A stretch of 41,439 nt of DNA, taken from positions 1 to 41,439 of the forward strand of contig JAFLTH010000021.1 in assembly GCA_022510525.1 (NCBI GenBank), in the 5' to 3' direction. The notes below the pieces were generated by a model. The model was not told the origin of the DNA, made no database searches, and saw nothing but the letters and a program-made list of their open reading frames with translations. The stretch is from Lachnospiraceae bacterium (GTDB taxonomy: Bacteria > Bacillota > Clostridia > Lachnospirales > Lachnospiraceae). The stretch's first letter is position 1; each line of letters opens with the position of its first letter. The translations under genes were made by a program, and so were the position numbers. Shown here piece after piece: positions 16,067-25,284 of this stretch.

Positions 16067-17155
16067 ATGGAAGAATATTCGAATACACCTATTTTAAGCA
16101 TTTGTATCCCTACGTATAACAGAAGAACGATATTGAAAGAAATATTAGATGAATTATTGTTATATCCGAATAATGATATTGAAATTATTATAATTGACAA
16201 TGCCTCCACGGATGGAACGCGGGAACTTTTAGACAGCTACAGGGACTCGCGATTACAGGTTAAATTTAATAGGAAAAATATAGGGTTAATTGGGAATCAG
16301 GTACTTGCTGCTTTTTCTGGAACCGGGAAATATACGTTGTCATTAATGGATAGAGATAAATTGGATTCCGGAAGACTGGTCGACATAACTAAGAGACTGT
16401 ATCAATTAGATACCCCGCTTATATTGTTAGATTATAAGGAAGAAAAAGAATTTTCTGTATATGGTGGAATGGCTATATCGATAGCATTATTAAGAACCCA
16501 TCCAAGTTACTTGATTTATAATACAAAAAGTCTGCATAAGACGGTAAAGATTAATGAGTTATACAAAATGATTTCAAATGATATACAGTTACCGTATCCT
16601 TATACAGGAGTTATTGGAATGTATTTACTTGCAGAACGTTCTCATATAGCGGTATTACCTAATAAAAATGCAATTACATTGGAAATTAAGAAAGTACCTT
16701 CTTATACCCAGTATGGTATTAAGCATAAAACAGTTTATTATGAACCGGAAGGAGCAATAAAAAGATATAAAAAATATATAAGCATATTAAAAAAGAAGTA
16801 TTCTCATAAAGCATATAAAGAATATATGCCTTATATTTATACAGCTGAATTTTTCAAAGGGACACTTAATCATTATCAGAATAGCCATGGAAAATATATG
16901 GCAAGAAAATATAAAATAAGAAAGAAAACAATAAGTGAGTACAATAAATTTTATTTTCTTTTTTTAAAGCAAGCAGTGGATTTGATGATCAAAGATAAAA
17001 ACTTTGATGTCAAAAATCTGTTTATTATCAATATAACATCATGGTGTATGCTATTTAAAATATATTGTGCAGAAAAACCATTCAGAAATTATGGGAAACT
17101 AATCAAAATTGCTGATAGACAACTAGATAAATGGTTATATACAATTGCGTGGTAA
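16067..17155 (+). CDS. GT2 glycosyltransferase
   Basis: The 362-residue protein begins with a GT-A domain, ILSICIPTYNRRTILKEIL, then IIIDNASTDGTREL. The donor/metal site is SLMDRDKLDSGRL, near residue 95. It lacks the C-terminal module seen in other GT2 proteins here. The C-terminal half is basic and helical (YKKYISILKKKYSHKAYKEY) and has no clear membrane segment. I chose the ATG at 16067, one base after the previous stop, over an in-frame TTG upstream, because GGAATGGAG precedes it. AT-rich. Probably adds one residue of the glycan; donor and acceptor unknown. Confidence 0.82.
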   Translation: MEEYSNTPILSICIPTYNRRTILKEILDELLLYPNNDIEIIIIDNASTDGTRELLDSYRDSRLQVKFNRKNIGLIGNQVLAAFSGTGKYTLSLMDRDKLDSGRLVDITKRLYQLDTPLILLDYKEEKEFSVYGGMAISIALLRTHPSYLIYNTKSLHKTVKINELYKMISNDIQLPYPYTGVIGMYLLAERSHIAVLPNKNAITLEIKKVPSYTQYGIKHKTVYYEPEGAIKRYKKYISILKKKYSHKAYKEYMPYIYTAEFFKGTLNHYQNSHGKYMARKYKIRKKTISEYNKFYFLFLKQAVDLMIKDKNFDVKNLFIINITSWCMLFKIYCAEKPFRNYGKLIKIADRQLDKWLYTIAW

Positions 17156-17214
17156 ACATTAAAAGCACAATATCTGATAATAAACAGTAGGTATAATCTT
17201 AGAGAGGAGTTTTT

Positions 17215-18438
17215 ATGCATATTGTATATGTGACATCTGAATTTCCGGGGGAACGAAAAATTGGGGGATTGGCTACCTATGTAAATAATATCTCTGCGAT
17301 AATGAGTGCAAAAGGTCATAAAGTTACGGTGTTAACATTATCTGATTGGAAAGACAGTGAGTATACACTTGAAAATGGCGTAAAAGTCATTGGGGTAAAA
17401 ATATATCATTATAAAGGTAAATATTTTCATAAGCAAAAAGGCGAAATTCAAATTGTTATCGATGCATGGCATATATATAAAAAATTGAAATTATATGTAA
17501 AATCAAATAAGGTTGATGTCGTGCAGTCTGCAAATATATATGGGATGGGATTATTTAGAACTAAGGTTCCAACAGTTGTTCGCATATCTTCTGATAGCAT
17601 TGTGTATAAAGAGGCAGATAAGTTCATTTTTGACAGGAAATATTTCGATGGAAAATTTCGCTTTGACGATTGGATGGAGTATATAACGGAGAAAAGGGCA
17701 GATGCTGTATTTGGGCCGGGAAATATTATTGGTTCTGTCGTGTCTAAAAGAATACATAGACATGTATCAATAATAGAGTCACCATTTTACATGGAGAACT
17801 TGAAAGAAGATGAAGAAATCTATCAAAAGAAACTTAGTCAAAAGAAATATTTCCTGACACATGGTTCACTGCACAATTTAAAAGGGACGAAAGTAGTGGC
17901 AGAGTCTCTGCATAGATTGCTGGATAAATATAAAAATATTTATTTCGTATTTGTCGGAACAGACTATAAAATAAATAAAAATGGAACAACGATGAGTGCT
18001 GTAGAGTATTTAAAGAGAGCGGCGAAGGAATATAGAGAACGAGTAATTTATTTGGGAGCATTGCAAAAAAATCAACTGGTTCCTGTAATTAAAAATGCTA
18101 TGGCTTGTATTTTACCTGGCAGAATAGAGAATTTGTCTAATGCATGTATTGAGGCAATGGGACTTGGCAAGATCGTGATAGCTACGGCAAATGCCGGATA
18201 TGGGCAGTTGATAACACACAGGGAAAGTGGAATACTTTTTAAACGTGATTCGCCAGTAGCGCTTGAAAAAGCAGTGGATTATTTTTTGGCTATGGATGAT
18301 ACACAGAAAGAAAAAATGGAATGTATGGCGCAAGAAATTATAGGGCGTTTGGACGCGGAACATTGTTATCAGAAATTGTTGAAATTATATGAAACTGTGA
18401 TAGAAGGCGACGAATTGTACACGAGGCAGAAAAGATGA
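17215..18438 (+). CDS. GT4-family glycosyltransferase (GT-B)
   Basis: The N-terminal acceptor domain reads HIVYVTSEFPGERKIGGLAT, with the glycine-rich loop typical of GT4. The C-terminal donor domain has LTHGSLHNLKGTKVVAESLH and the E-x7-E catalytic motif in RIENLSNACIEAMGLGKIV, then ATANAGYGQLI. At 407 residues it has the usual length. A strong GAGGAG ribosome site precedes the ATG. The stop overlaps the next start (ATGA). It should be a retaining cytoplasmic transferase using an NDP-sugar. No membrane segment is seen. Confidence 0.88.
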   Translation: MHIVYVTSEFPGERKIGGLATYVNNISAIMSAKGHKVTVLTLSDWKDSEYTLENGVKVIGVKIYHYKGKYFHKQKGEIQIVIDAWHIYKKLKLYVKSNKVDVVQSANIYGMGLFRTKVPTVVRISSDSIVYKEADKFIFDRKYFDGKFRFDDWMEYITEKRADAVFGPGNIIGSVVSKRIHRHVSIIESPFYMENLKEDEEIYQKKLSQKKYFLTHGSLHNLKGTKVVAESLHRLLDKYKNIYFVFVGTDYKINKNGTTMSAVEYLKRAAKEYRERVIYLGALQKNQLVPVIKNAMACILPGRIENLSNACIEAMGLGKIVIATANAGYGQLITHRESGILFKRDSPVALEKAVDYFLAMDDTQKEKMECMAQEIIGRLDAEHCYQKLLKLYETVIEGDELYTRQKR

Positions 18439-19298
18439 AAAAACCGTTAATATCAGTATTGATGACAATATATAAAGATAAAGATTATTTGTCTGAAGCT
18501 ATTGAAAGCATATTGAACCAAACTTATAAAAACTTTGAATTTATTATTATTGCAGAGCCGGAGACGCCGGATGAATCATTGGAGATTATTAAGTCATTTC
18601 AGGATAAAAGAATTCGGCTGATTATAAATAAAAAACATTTAGGATTTCCTAATTCACTTAATAAAGGAATTAGAATAGCAAGAGGAAAATATATTGCCAG
18701 AATGGATGCAGATGATATCAGTCTCCGTAATCGATTGTTGATTCAATTAATATTTATGGAATTTCATGCAAAAATCGTTATGTGTGGCACAAATGTATTT
18801 ATGATAAATAGTAACGGCGAAATCATGAATAAATCAAGATTTCCGGGGAATGAAAAGGCAATCAGAGTGTGGCTGTATTTTGCATGTGTAATCTTTCATC
18901 CAACAGTCATGTTTAGGAAAGATGTATTTATTTCTGAAAGATTTTTTTATAAAGGACAGCAAGCCGAGGATTACGAGCTTTGGACAAGAATTTGTTTGAA
19001 GCATAATATTAGAAACTTGCGGAGCGCTTTGTTAAAAAGAAGGATACACAGTGGAAACAGTATTTATTTGTATAGGCAGGAAGTATATAAGAATACTGTA
19101 GATGCACAAAAAAGAATGTGGAATAGGCTGGGGATAGTGATAGATATTTCTAAGCCTTTTTATGAAAACGGAGAGCTTACTCCAAGAGAATTAAGGGAAA
19201 GGAAAAAATATATTGATAAACTGGAGCAGAAAGTTCCTTTCTTTTTAGGAAAGAAACTAATATTTCAGAATATAAGAAACGAGGTTATTAAAGATTAA
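18435..19298 (+). CDS. GT2 glycosyltransferase
   Basis: The compact GT-A enzyme of 287 residues starts LISVLMTIYKDKDYLSEAI, followed by SILNQTYKNFEFIII. The DXD-type site is ARMDADDISLRNR near residue 93. The QQAEDYELWTRI stretch holds the usual catalytic-base region of bacterial GT2 enzymes. It overlaps the previous GT4 gene by four bases and is translationally coupled to it, so the two probably act in successive steps. No extra module is attached. Confidence 0.86.
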   Translation: MKKPLISVLMTIYKDKDYLSEAIESILNQTYKNFEFIIIAEPETPDESLEIIKSFQDKRIRLIINKKHLGFPNSLNKGIRIARGKYIARMDADDISLRNRLLIQLIFMEFHAKIVMCGTNVFMINSNGEIMNKSRFPGNEKAIRVWLYFACVIFHPTVMFRKDVFISERFFYKGQQAEDYELWTRICLKHNIRNLRSALLKRRIHSGNSIYLYRQEVYKNTVDAQKRMWNRLGIVIDISKPFYENGELTPRELRERKKYIDKLEQKVPFFLGKKLIFQNIRNEVIKD

Positions 19299-19360
19299 TG
19301 AAAAGATTTAGCAAAGTTATATTAATAAAGAGTTTTAAGCAGTTGATTGCAAAAGAATAA
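19298..19360 (+). other. Possible 20-residue coupled ORF or gene remnant
   Basis: An ATG overlaps the preceding stop (TAATG) and opens a frame reading MKRFSKVILIKSFKQLIAKE before TAA at 19358-19360. It is basic and amphipathic. It may be the start of a deleted gene, or chance. There is no independent support. Confidence 0.2.
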
Positions 19361-19406
19361 GTATTTTATGCATTATAATAACTTGAGCGGTAGAAAGGAA
19401 GAGAAA

Positions 19407-20582
19407 ATGATTATTGAAAAACTTGATATTATATCATATAGGCAGGGGAAATCTTATTATGGTTTTATGATTGGACTGGCTGGAGGAGTAGAATATATTA
19501 AAAAAAGCAATAAGAAAATTGTAATTTTGGGCACAGGTGATAATGCTTTTTTTGCTGAGCGATTATTGATTGACAGAGGTATTCGTATAGATTGTTTTGC
19601 AGATAATAATCCTGATCTGAAAAATAGAACAATTCATGGAGTTCCTGTTTATTATACTTATGAATTGTTTAAAGAAAAGGAAGAGTATTATTTTGTAATT
19701 GCAGTGGACAGAATAAATGATGCGCGTTTTCAATTTAAAATTTACGGGATTGAAAATTATAGTTTTTTCTTCGGAATGCATTACTTTGATTTTATTAACT
19801 TAAATCAAGAACTGGATGATAGAATTTTGAAGGCAATTAATTACATAGCCTTTGAAAATGAGGAAGAGAACACAGCATTATCTTTGCGGATTTTTGGTGG
19901 AACTACATGCTCAAATGAAAATGCCAAAAGGTTTGGTGTAGTCAACGATTTACTAACATCAACGGGATTTTCGCATTGGTGCTATTTGTGGGAAGATGAG
20001 TATTTAAGCAAGAATCAAATATCTTCGATTGCCGAAGTGGGACCCGGGTTCGGACTGATGACACTTGTTACGCTTTTAAAGTATGAGGGTATCTCTGTAG
20101 ATTGGTATCTGTGGGGGAGGGAGGAAAAAAGAGCTTTAGATGTAGGAGAAATACATTTTTTAAAAAAGATAATAAATAAGTATTCCAATAGAATTAGAGA
20201 TATTTACGGATATATTGAAAAAGAAAATCTAATGGACGGACATAAATATGACGTGCTAATTATAACAGAAGTATTTGAACATTTTCGTGTTAACCCAGTA
20301 CAAATGATGAAAAAATTAAAAAGTGCTTTGAAAGATGATGGCAGAATTTTCTTCACTACACCGGATTGGGGACACTTATATTTATATGAAAGTTGGGAGG
20401 AATTGAAGCAATGTGAAGAAGTTACATTGGAAGAAATTCAGGATAGAACTATTAATTATAGTCACATTTACCAATATTCTGAAAAGGAGTTAAGGGAAAT
20501 ATTTTCACTAGCAGGGCTGAAAGTTGAAAAATATATGCGTTCTTATTTGGGAAATCATAATTTTATGTTAACAAATAAGTAA
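19407..20582 (+). CDS. Class I SAM-dependent methyltransferase with N-terminal Rossmann-like module
   Basis: Residues about 35-125 are the recurring module, KIVILGTGDNAFFAERLL, CFADNNPDLKNRTIHGVPV. From about residue 205 a methyltransferase follows: ISSIAEVGPGFGLMTLVTLL (SAM loop), then VLIITEVFEHFRVNPVQMM and GRIFFTTPDWGH, a Methyltransf_23-like pattern. I start at the ATG at 19407, which has AGGAAG five bases upstream, rather than an in-frame TTG at 19347. It probably methylates a sugar or a glycan end. A 125-base AT-rich gap follows. Confidence 0.8.
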   Translation: MIIEKLDIISYRQGKSYYGFMIGLAGGVEYIKKSNKKIVILGTGDNAFFAERLLIDRGIRIDCFADNNPDLKNRTIHGVPVYYTYELFKEKEEYYFVIAVDRINDARFQFKIYGIENYSFFFGMHYFDFINLNQELDDRILKAINYIAFENEEENTALSLRIFGGTTCSNENAKRFGVVNDLLTSTGFSHWCYLWEDEYLSKNQISSIAEVGPGFGLMTLVTLLKYEGISVDWYLWGREEKRALDVGEIHFLKKIINKYSNRIRDIYGYIEKENLMDGHKYDVLIITEVFEHFRVNPVQMMKKLKSALKDDGRIFFTTPDWGHLYLYESWEELKQCEEVTLEEIQDRTINYSHIYQYSEKELREIFSLAGLKVEKYMRSYLGNHNFMLTNK

Positions 20583-20707
20583 AAATGTATATATAAGCGA
20601 TTTTTTGTTTTGATCAGAATGAAAGGAATGAAAGTGCCTATTGATTATCATCTGTTTGTTTTATGCCAGATAAATATTTTCCAATATATAGCTTAGGAGA
20701 TAATAAT

Positions 20708-21646
20708 ATGCCGGATGAAAAAATGACTGATTGTAATCGGAATACTAAAAATACTATAATATCACCCGTTGATGGAAGAGAAATAAGCTTAGAAGGTTTA
20801 ACTAGACGACAGCTTAGAGATATACACTATCAGGAAGAAGTAAAAATGGCAAAGCGTATTTTAATGTATCCGCCTTTTTCAGAAGAAAGAAAACAATTAT
20901 TGAATGAAGGTTATGCATTCGTTGAGACGTTGAAACTGATGTATGAGAGAACGGAAGTGGAAAGCTTTGGCGCATCACCATGGACGGTAAAGGTAGTAAC
21001 AAATGCAGTAAAGGAGCGGATAAAAAAGACCGGGAAAGCACAGGTGGTTTACGAGGCAGGTGTTGGAATGGGGTATGCTGTCCGAAATATTATTAAAATA
21101 CCTCATGTTTTATATTATGGATGTGACGTGACTTTATTTCCGGATGTGGCAAGTATGACTAAACAATATAATAATTTAATTTTGCATGAAAGAACCTTAT
21201 ATGAAGATTTGCTGGATATGGAAGATAATTCGATTGATGTGTTTTATGCTGACAATGTAATTGAACATTTATTTCCGGATGAGGCAGATTGCATTTTTGA
21301 ATTATTATATAGAAAAATGAAGAAAAAAGGAATACTGATTCTATTTATACCGAATTGGCACACAGGGCCACATGATGTGACGAAGTTTTATTTGAAAAAA
21401 GGCCAGCCGGCAAAGGGCTTTCATTTTATGGAAATGAGCTGTATGGAGACTACCAGACTGTTATGCCGTCATAGATTTATTCCAAACAAGATTATCAAGA
21501 ATGGTAAGATAGAGAATGATAGGCTTTGTTTAAAAAATCTAGCGAGGCTTCTTGCTGAGTTTCGGATATCAAAGATAAAAGATAAGAAAGTTCAGTTAGA
21601 ATTGATGAAATGCGATAATTATAACAGCTATGTTTTTAGTAAATGA
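20708..21646 (+). CDS. Class I SAM-dependent methyltransferase
   Basis: The 312-residue protein carries AQVVYEAGVGMGYAVRNI near residue 106, then YGCDVTLFPDVASM and IDVFYADNVIEHLFPDEADC, which are SAM-binding motif I and the VIEHL motif of Methyltransf_11/23 families. It ends without a Rossmann-like module, unlike its left neighbour. The start at 20708 is chosen because AGGAG lies eight bases upstream; an ATG at 20663 in the same frame lacks one. The substrate is probably the glycan or an NDP-sugar. The next gene may start inside its stop region. Confidence 0.75.
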   Translation: MPDEKMTDCNRNTKNTIISPVDGREISLEGLTRRQLRDIHYQEEVKMAKRILMYPPFSEERKQLLNEGYAFVETLKLMYERTEVESFGASPWTVKVVTNAVKERIKKTGKAQVVYEAGVGMGYAVRNIIKIPHVLYYGCDVTLFPDVASMTKQYNNLILHERTLYEDLLDMEDNSIDVFYADNVIEHLFPDEADCIFELLYRKMKKKGILILFIPNWHTGPHDVTKFYLKKGQPAKGFHFMEMSCMETTRLLCRHRFIPNKIIKNGKIENDRLCLKNLARLLAEFRISKIKDKKVQLELMKCDNYNSYVFSK

Positions 21647-21666
21647 TAGTTAATGGAGTATGGTAT

Positions 21667-22857
21667 ATGAGTGAAAAGAAGAGAATATTAATGATATCGG
21701 ACTGTGCATTTTATCCACAGAATGAAGGTAATTGCAGAAGAATTTATAATCTTATAAGATCAATGTATGCTGCTGGTTATATTGTTGATTTTCTTTATTA
21801 TGCGTCTGAAAAGAATAGATATACGAGGCAGATGAAGTTATTTTTAGGAGAAGGGCATTTTTTTTTCTACCGAAGCCCATTAATAAAAATTAGTTTTTTT
21901 TGTAGACATAGCACAGGTCGACCGTTGGAAAGGTTCGTGCCGCCCGTTAGAGTGGATAGTAGATATTTACCGGAACTTAATAAAAAAGTTCATGAACTTG
22001 TCAGAAAATATAAATATGATGTGGTTTGGTTAGAGTACATATATCAATCAAAACTACTTGAGAGTATAGATACTTCTATTCTTAAAGTAATAGATACCCA
22101 TGATAGGTTTGCATATCGTAATTTTAATATATTTCCTGTCACACATAAGATGGTAAATTACTCAGTGACATTCTGCGGTGAACGTAAAGCGCTGGGTAGA
22201 GCAGACTATGTGATTGCTATTCAGCATGATGAAGAAAAATACTTTAGGAATTTATTAAAAGGAAAAAAGACAAAAGTTATAACTATTGGGGATAATCACA
22301 GCATTGTGAAAAATGAAATTCAGAAGAATCATGATATCTGTTTTTGCGGCAGTAGTAATGGATTAAATGAGGATGCCCTGAATTGGTTTATTAATGACAT
22401 ATTTCCAATGATAGTTAGTGAAATAAAAGATTGTAGGCTTATTGTTGCCGGGCGGATTTGTGAAAGAATGAACATAAAAATGAATAAAAATGTGTGCCTT
22501 TTGGGTCAGGTCGGGGATATTGATGAGGTATATAAAAATTGTCGGATTGTTATAAATCCTGTCAGGGTGGGAACCGGGTTAAATATAAAATCTATAGAAG
22601 CACTTGCTCATTGTAAGCCGTTAGTAGCCACATCAGTAGGAGCCAGAGGATTAAAGTGGAGTGAGCCTATAATATCAATTGCAGATGATGAATTGAGGTT
22701 TGCCCAAGAAGTGATTCACTTTTTGGAAGACGATTCCTTGTGTGAGAAATATAGAAGCAATTGTATAAAATTTTTGGAGGAATACAATAGGAATAATATG
22801 AATGCAATAAAGAAGATAATGAAATGCGGTGCTTTTCGTGGAGAGGTGGAGATATGA
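21667..22857 (+). CDS. GT4-like glycosyltransferase (GT-B)
   Basis: The N-terminus RILMISDCAFYPQNEGNCRR resembles the acceptor domain of GT4 enzymes. The C-terminal donor domain has DICFCGSSNGLNEDALNWF and the sugar-nucleotide site NPVRVGTGLNIKSIEALAHC, followed by KPLVATSVGARGL. This is the Glyco_trans_1_4 pattern. I prefer the ATG at 21667 (GGAG eight bases upstream) to the ATG at 21643 that overlaps the previous stop. A nine-T run at 21858-21866 encodes FFF and could slip. The stop overlaps the next gene's ATG. Confidence 0.82.
   Translation: MSEKKRILMISDCAFYPQNEGNCRRIYNLIRSMYAAGYIVDFLYYASEKNRYTRQMKLFLGEGHFFFYRSPLIKISFFCRHSTGRPLERFVPPVRVDSRYLPELNKKVHELVRKYKYDVVWLEYIYQSKLLESIDTSILKVIDTHDRFAYRNFNIFPVTHKMVNYSVTFCGERKALGRADYVIAIQHDEEKYFRNLLKGKKTKVITIGDNHSIVKNEIQKNHDICFCGSSNGLNEDALNWFINDIFPMIVSEIKDCRLIVAGRICERMNIKMNKNVCLLGQVGDIDEVYKNCRIVINPVRVGTGLNIKSIEALAHCKPLVATSVGARGLKWSEPIISIADDELRFAQEVIHFLEDDSLCEKYRSNCIKFLEEYNRNNMNAIKKIMKCGAFRGEVEI
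21858..21866 (+). repeat. Nine-T homopolymer tract inside the GT4-like gene
   Basis: Nine T encode most of HFFFY near residue 65. In an AT-rich gene this may be chance, but the length is sufficient for occasional slippage. Confidence 0.8.
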
Positions 22858-23798
22858 ATCAATCGCCGTTAATATCAGTGATTATTCCAATTTATAATGT
22901 GGAAAAATTTCTACATGAGTGTGTTGATTCCGTGTTAAATCAAACATACCGAAATATAGAGATAATTTTGGTTGATGATGGGTCTACTGACAAGTGTCCT
23001 GAGATTTGTGACGAATATGCCGGAAGTGATAATAGAATAAAAGTAATTCATAAAAGAAATGGTGGATTATCAGACGCAAGAAATTGTGGCTTTAAGGCTT
23101 CAAGTGGCGAGTTTATAACATTCGTGGATAGTGATGATTGTATTGCAAAAGAAATGATTGAAGTATTATATACATTATGCCAAAAGAAAAACGTTCAATT
23201 AGCGCAATGCAATTATACAATTAAACATAATGATTTTGATAACATAACAGATGGACAGGAACAGGGAACATTAATTAAAAAAGAAAGATGTATGAATGAG
23301 TTGTTTGGAACATTCGGAACATCATTTTGTGTTGCATGGGGAAAGTTATTTCATCGGACAGTGCTAAATACGATTGAATTTCCGGTTGGGAAGACTCATG
23401 AGGATGTTTATACAACATACTTATATTTTGAGACAGCCGGGCGAATGGTATTCACTACAAAACGTTTATATTACTATCGGCAGCAAGAATTTAGTTTGAA
23501 GGCACAGGAGAAAAAAAGACCGGGGCTGGAAGAATTAAAGGCCAACATAGAGAGAGAATATTATTTTAAAAATAAGGGTTATGAACAAGCTTATATAAGT
23601 CAGGTGTGGAGAATTATCAACTTGATAAAGTACCTGTACTGTTTAGAATGTGCATATTGGACAACAGAGCAGAAGCGATATATGCATAAGGAATATAGAA
23701 GACGTTTTGCTAAAATGAAAAAAGCTAAAATATCTATTGAGTATTGGTTATTTAATTTTATGCCTAATATTTATTGTTTATTTGGCAGGGGAGAGTAG
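22854..23798 (+). CDS. GT2 glycosyltransferase (EpsJ/CpsI-like)
   Basis: A canonical GT-A domain opens PLISVIIPIYNVEKFLHECV, then VLNQTYRNIEIILVDDGSTD, KRNGGLSDARNCGF and the donor site TFVDSDDCI near residue 92. Next comes the acceptor region VAWGKLFHR and KTHEDVYTTY. The 314-residue length is typical of EPS-type inverting transferases. The ATG at 22854 overlaps the previous stop (ATGA) and follows GAGGTGGAG, so I do not use the ATG ten codons upstream. No module is attached. Confidence 0.88.
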   Translation: MNQSPLISVIIPIYNVEKFLHECVDSVLNQTYRNIEIILVDDGSTDKCPEICDEYAGSDNRIKVIHKRNGGLSDARNCGFKASSGEFITFVDSDDCIAKEMIEVLYTLCQKKNVQLAQCNYTIKHNDFDNITDGQEQGTLIKKERCMNELFGTFGTSFCVAWGKLFHRTVLNTIEFPVGKTHEDVYTTYLYFETAGRMVFTTKRLYYYRQQEFSLKAQEKKRPGLEELKANIEREYYFKNKGYEQAYISQVWRIINLIKYLYCLECAYWTTEQKRYMHKEYRRRFAKMKKAKISIEYWLFNFMPNIYCLFGRGE

Positions 23799-23799
23799 T

Positions 23800-25284
23800 A
23801 TGAAGGAAAGAATAGCCTTTTATCCGTTTGTTTCAAGTAATAATGAGTATATAGTAATTATACGCAATATGTTACGCGAACGATATGAATTGGTAGATTA
23901 TGAGGATTTGAAAAATGGTATCTTGGATATAAAATATATAAGTGCTATTTATCTGAACTGGATAGAAAATGTATTTGATACCAGTGATAAGATAATTCTG
24001 GAAGAGGCAAAAAAAAATAATATTCGTATTATATGGGTATTCCACAATAAAATTCCGCATGACTCAACAGATGTAGAGAAAAAAGAAGAGTTAATGCTTT
24101 ACTTAATGGGAATCAGTGATACCATTCTTATACATTCAAGAAGCAGTTTGACATATTTGGAAAAAAGTTTACCCGGATTGGAAACACAAAAAAAGGTTTT
24201 CTATGTTCCACATATGAACTATTGTGGAAAATATTACAGATATGGTGGAAATGTCAGAGAAAAGAATGGGATTGGAGAAGAAAAATTTGTATTTGGATTT
24301 ATTGGCGCATTAAAAGCCTATAAAAATATTGAATTATTAATGGAAGCATTTCAGGAGGTATCGATACCCAATAGCGTTCTTTTTATTGTCGGATATGCAG
24401 AGGATGCTTTATATTATAAAACACTTGAAGACTGTGCAAAAAAATATACAAATGTCGTAATTAAAAACGAATATATATTTAATGCAGAAATGGGATCCTA
24501 TTTGGATGCTATAGATGTGATGGTATTGCCATATGTTGGAGACAGTAGTTTGAATTCAGGCGCAATGATGATGGCATTTTCATATCAGACTCCTGTTATC
24601 ATACCAAAGATATCAATGGCACAGGATTTCCCCGAAACACTTTTTTATCCTTATGATTTGGAAAGGGATGCGAAGGAGAGTGTAAAACAAAATCTGTTGG
24701 CAGCATTTTATAAGGGGAAGGCAGAAAACAGGAAACTGGGAGAAAGTCTGGAAAAATTAATGCAGTCATTTTATTCAGGAAAAAATGTAGAGAAAACATT
24801 GCTGGAAATTTTGGAGAAGCAAGTGAAAAGACCGGAACCCAACTATAAGACGGATGAACATTTGATAGAAGCATATGTGGCAGCCAAGTATAAAGCTTTG
24901 ATCCTTGATCATACGTTATATACTGCTTGTATTTGGTTAGAGTTGGGAGATAAGAATACAGCACGTTTCTTTCTGGATCATGAGATTCACCATGTCGCTG
25001 TATATGGCTATGGCAAACTGGGAAGACGGTTGATCAAGGTCTTGCAGGAGACCGGGATAACAGTTGATTATATTGTTGACAGAAATAAAAATGTTACCAA
25101 AAATCTTCCTGTATATGGGATAGATGATTGTTTACCTGCTACACAGGCCATTATTGTAACAGTTGGGGATTTTGAAAATGTAAAATGGGAGTTAACTAAA
25201 AAAAGCAGCATAGACGTAATAGATTTAAAAGAAATCATGGAAATTATACAGCGAAATAGGAAATATGAAAGGGACAGAATTTGA
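23800..25284 (+). CDS. GT4-like glycosyltransferase with C-terminal Rossmann-like module
   Basis: The first 370 residues look like a GT-B enzyme. The N-terminus is ERIAFYPFVSSNNEYI, then WVFHNKIPHD. The donor domain is FVFGFIGALKAYKNIELLME, and the nucleotide-sugar site is DSSLNSGAMMMAFSYQTPVI. After a linker rich in Lys and Glu, residues about 399-485 carry the recurring module, HVAVYGYGKLGRRLIKVLQE and YIVDRNK. The start at 23800 follows GGGGAGAG; an in-frame ATG at 23737 would extend a false hydrophobic leader read from the previous gene. The stop overlaps the next start, so it is likely co-translated with the radical SAM gene. Confidence 0.8.
   Translation: MKERIAFYPFVSSNNEYIVIIRNMLRERYELVDYEDLKNGILDIKYISAIYLNWIENVFDTSDKIILEEAKKNNIRIIWVFHNKIPHDSTDVEKKEELMLYLMGISDTILIHSRSSLTYLEKSLPGLETQKKVFYVPHMNYCGKYYRYGGNVREKNGIGEEKFVFGFIGALKAYKNIELLMEAFQEVSIPNSVLFIVGYAEDALYYKTLEDCAKKYTNVVIKNEYIFNAEMGSYLDAIDVMVLPYVGDSSLNSGAMMMAFSYQTPVIIPKISMAQDFPETLFYPYDLERDAKESVKQNLLAAFYKGKAENRKLGESLEKLMQSFYSGKNVEKTLLEILEKQVKRPEPNYKTDEHLIEAYVAAKYKALILDHTLYTACIWLELGDKNTARFFLDHEIHHVAVYGYGKLGRRLIKVLQETGITVDYIVDRNKNVTKNLPVYGIDDCLPATQAIIVTVGDFENVKWELTKKSSIDVIDLKEIMEIIQRNRKYERDRI

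Noticed and set aside
20619..20696. Short open frame in the gap before the methyltransferase at 20708
   Set aside because: It has 25 codons without motif or ribosome site, and its end overlaps the ribosome site of the next gene; no support as a gene.
20663..20707. Earlier start for the methyltransferase at 20708
   Set aside because: The upstream ATG has no ribosome site, whereas AGGAG sits eight bases before 20708.
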